Below are positions 11,832 through 12,562 of a stretch of 12,562 nt of DNA, piece after piece. Below the pieces are notes generated by a model, which saw only the letters and a program-made list of their open reading frames with translations, was not told the origin of the DNA and did not search any database. Position numbers and translations under genes: made by a program. Every line of letters begins with the position of its first letter. The stretch's first letter is position 1. This DNA is from Rhizobacter sp. (GTDB taxonomy: Bacteria > Pseudomonadota > Gammaproteobacteria > Burkholderiales > Burkholderiaceae_C): NCBI GenBank assembly GCA_014380155.1, contig JACMKJ010000546.1, positions 1 to 12,562 of the forward strand. The letters are read 5' to 3'.

Positions 11832-12562
11832 ATGCTCGACGCTTTCACCTCCTCGCATGCCTTCGCACTGGCACTCGCGCTGCTGCTGGCCTGGGCGCTC
11901 GACACCTTGTTCGGCGAGCCGCGTGATGCCTTCCACCCAGTGGCCTGGCTCGGCAAGCTGCTTTGGCCCCTGGGCTGCCGGCTGCGGGTGATGCAGCCCA
12001 CCGCCGCCTTCTGGGGTGGCACTGTGGTGTGGTTGGTGCTGGCGATCGGGCTGGGCGCCATCGCTTGGTGGCTGCAGCGGCGGGTGCTGGGCCTGTCGCT
12101 GTGGTGGTCGGTGCCGGTCCTGGCGCTCCTGCTCAAGCCCATGCTGGCCTGGCGCATGTTGCGAGACGAGGTGCTGGCGGTCGAAGACGCGCTGGCCGAG
12201 GGCGTGGAGCCGGCCCGTGAGCGGCTCTCGCGCCTGGTCAGCCGCGACCTGAGCGGCTTGAGTGAAGAAGCCCTGCGCGAGACGGCCATCGAAACCCTGG
12301 CCGAGAACCTGAACGACTCGGTGGTGGCGCCGCTGTTCTGGTTTGCGGTGGCGGGCTTGCCCGGTGCCGTGGTCTACCGTTTTGCCAACACGGCCGATGC
12401 GATGTGGGGCTACCACGGGGTGTGGGAATACGCAGGCAAATGGGCCGCGCGCGCCGATGACGTGCTGTCGTGGCTGCCGGCGCGCATCACCGCACTCAGC
12501 CTTTACCCGGCCTGGCGCTCCGCCCACTGGCGCTCGCTGCGGCGGCAGGCGGGGCGCACACC
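11832..12562 (+). CDS. cbiB: Adenosylcobinamide-phosphate synthase, N-terminal part (runs off the window)
   Basis: An inner-membrane enzyme (CbiB, also called CobD in some organisms) that attaches aminopropanol or its phosphate to adenosylcobyric acid, forming cobinamide or its phosphate. The 243 codons present contain LDTLFGEP (23-30) and HPVAWLG (35-41), hydrophobic segments near 55-75 and 83-100, then SRDLSGLSEEALRE, AIETLAENLNDSVVAPLFWF, YRFANTADAMWGYHGVW and the start of the AARADDVLSWLPARITAL segment, all typical of the family. No stop occurs before the window ends, and about 60-80 residues are probably missing. The start at 11832 follows the btuD stop by 12 bases; the ribosome binding site is poor. 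The symbol cobD is also used for an unrelated threonine-phosphate decarboxylase, so cbiB is safer. Confidence 0.94.
   Translation, partial: MLDAFTSSHAFALALALLLAWALDTLFGEPRDAFHPVAWLGKLLWPLGCRLRVMQPTAAFWGGTVVWLVLAIGLGAIAWWLQRRVLGLSLWWSVPVLALLLKPMLAWRMLRDEVLAVEDALAEGVEPARERLSRLVSRDLSGLSEEALRETAIETLAENLNDSVVAPLFWFAVAGLPGAVVYRFANTADAMWGYHGVWEYAGKWAARADDVLSWLPARITALSLYPAWRSAHWRSLRRQAGRT

Noticed and set aside
11019..12527. 502-codon minus-strand open frame across btuD and cbiB
   Set aside because: Long only because high GC removes stop codons; the opposite strand carries intact ABC and CbiB motifs.

Overview
The window looks like a chromosomal piece of a high-GC betaproteobacterium, most likely Burkholderiales. 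The basis is codon use, the zapB-like/zapA/6S RNA/EVE block, and the nitrate and cobalamin gene families. No mobile element, tRNA, rRNA or CRISPR array is visible. Three blocks follow one another.

Block 1 (1-4903) is nitrate assimilation and signalling. The minus strand carries the start of nirB (NADH-nitrite reductase large subunit, cut by the window edge) and a NarK/NasA-type nitrate transporter. Between them, on the opposite strand, lies a PP2C phosphatase/Ser-Thr kinase fusion with a C-terminal membrane anchor. Both nirB and the transporter have sigma-54 (-24/-12) promoters with NtrC-type sites upstream; the transporter has two sites exactly 31 bp apart. This predicts induction under nitrogen limitation. 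Divergent from the transporter is a PAS-GGDEF protein whose catalytic motif is degenerate (SEERF) but whose c-di-GMP inhibitory-site motif RxxD is kept, so it is probably a c-di-GMP sensor rather than a cyclase.

Block 2 (4904-6253) is on the minus strand and is housekeeping: a small ZapB-like coiled-coil gene, zapA (ATGA overlap), 6S RNA with its own promoter, then an EVE-domain gene. A palindromic repeat lies between the 6S RNA and the EVE gene.

Block 3 (6248-12562) is a cobalamin uptake and salvage operon on the plus strand: promoter, cobalamin riboswitch with a complete P1 stem, then btuB (outer-membrane receptor), cobU, btuF, btuC, btuD and cbiB (cut by the window edge). From cobU to btuD the stop and start codons overlap. 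The layout fits import of corrinoids (BtuB, BtuF, BtuC, BtuD) and conversion of salvaged cobinamide towards cobalamin (CobU, CbiB). A second copy of the block 2 palindromic repeat sits between btuB and cobU, and its last stem base touches the cobU start codon.

The genes are of known families. The less ordinary points are the regulatory architecture of block 1, the kinase nested between two NtrC-type promoters, the degenerate GGDEF protein, and the two-hairpin repeat whose arms differ between copies yet still pair.
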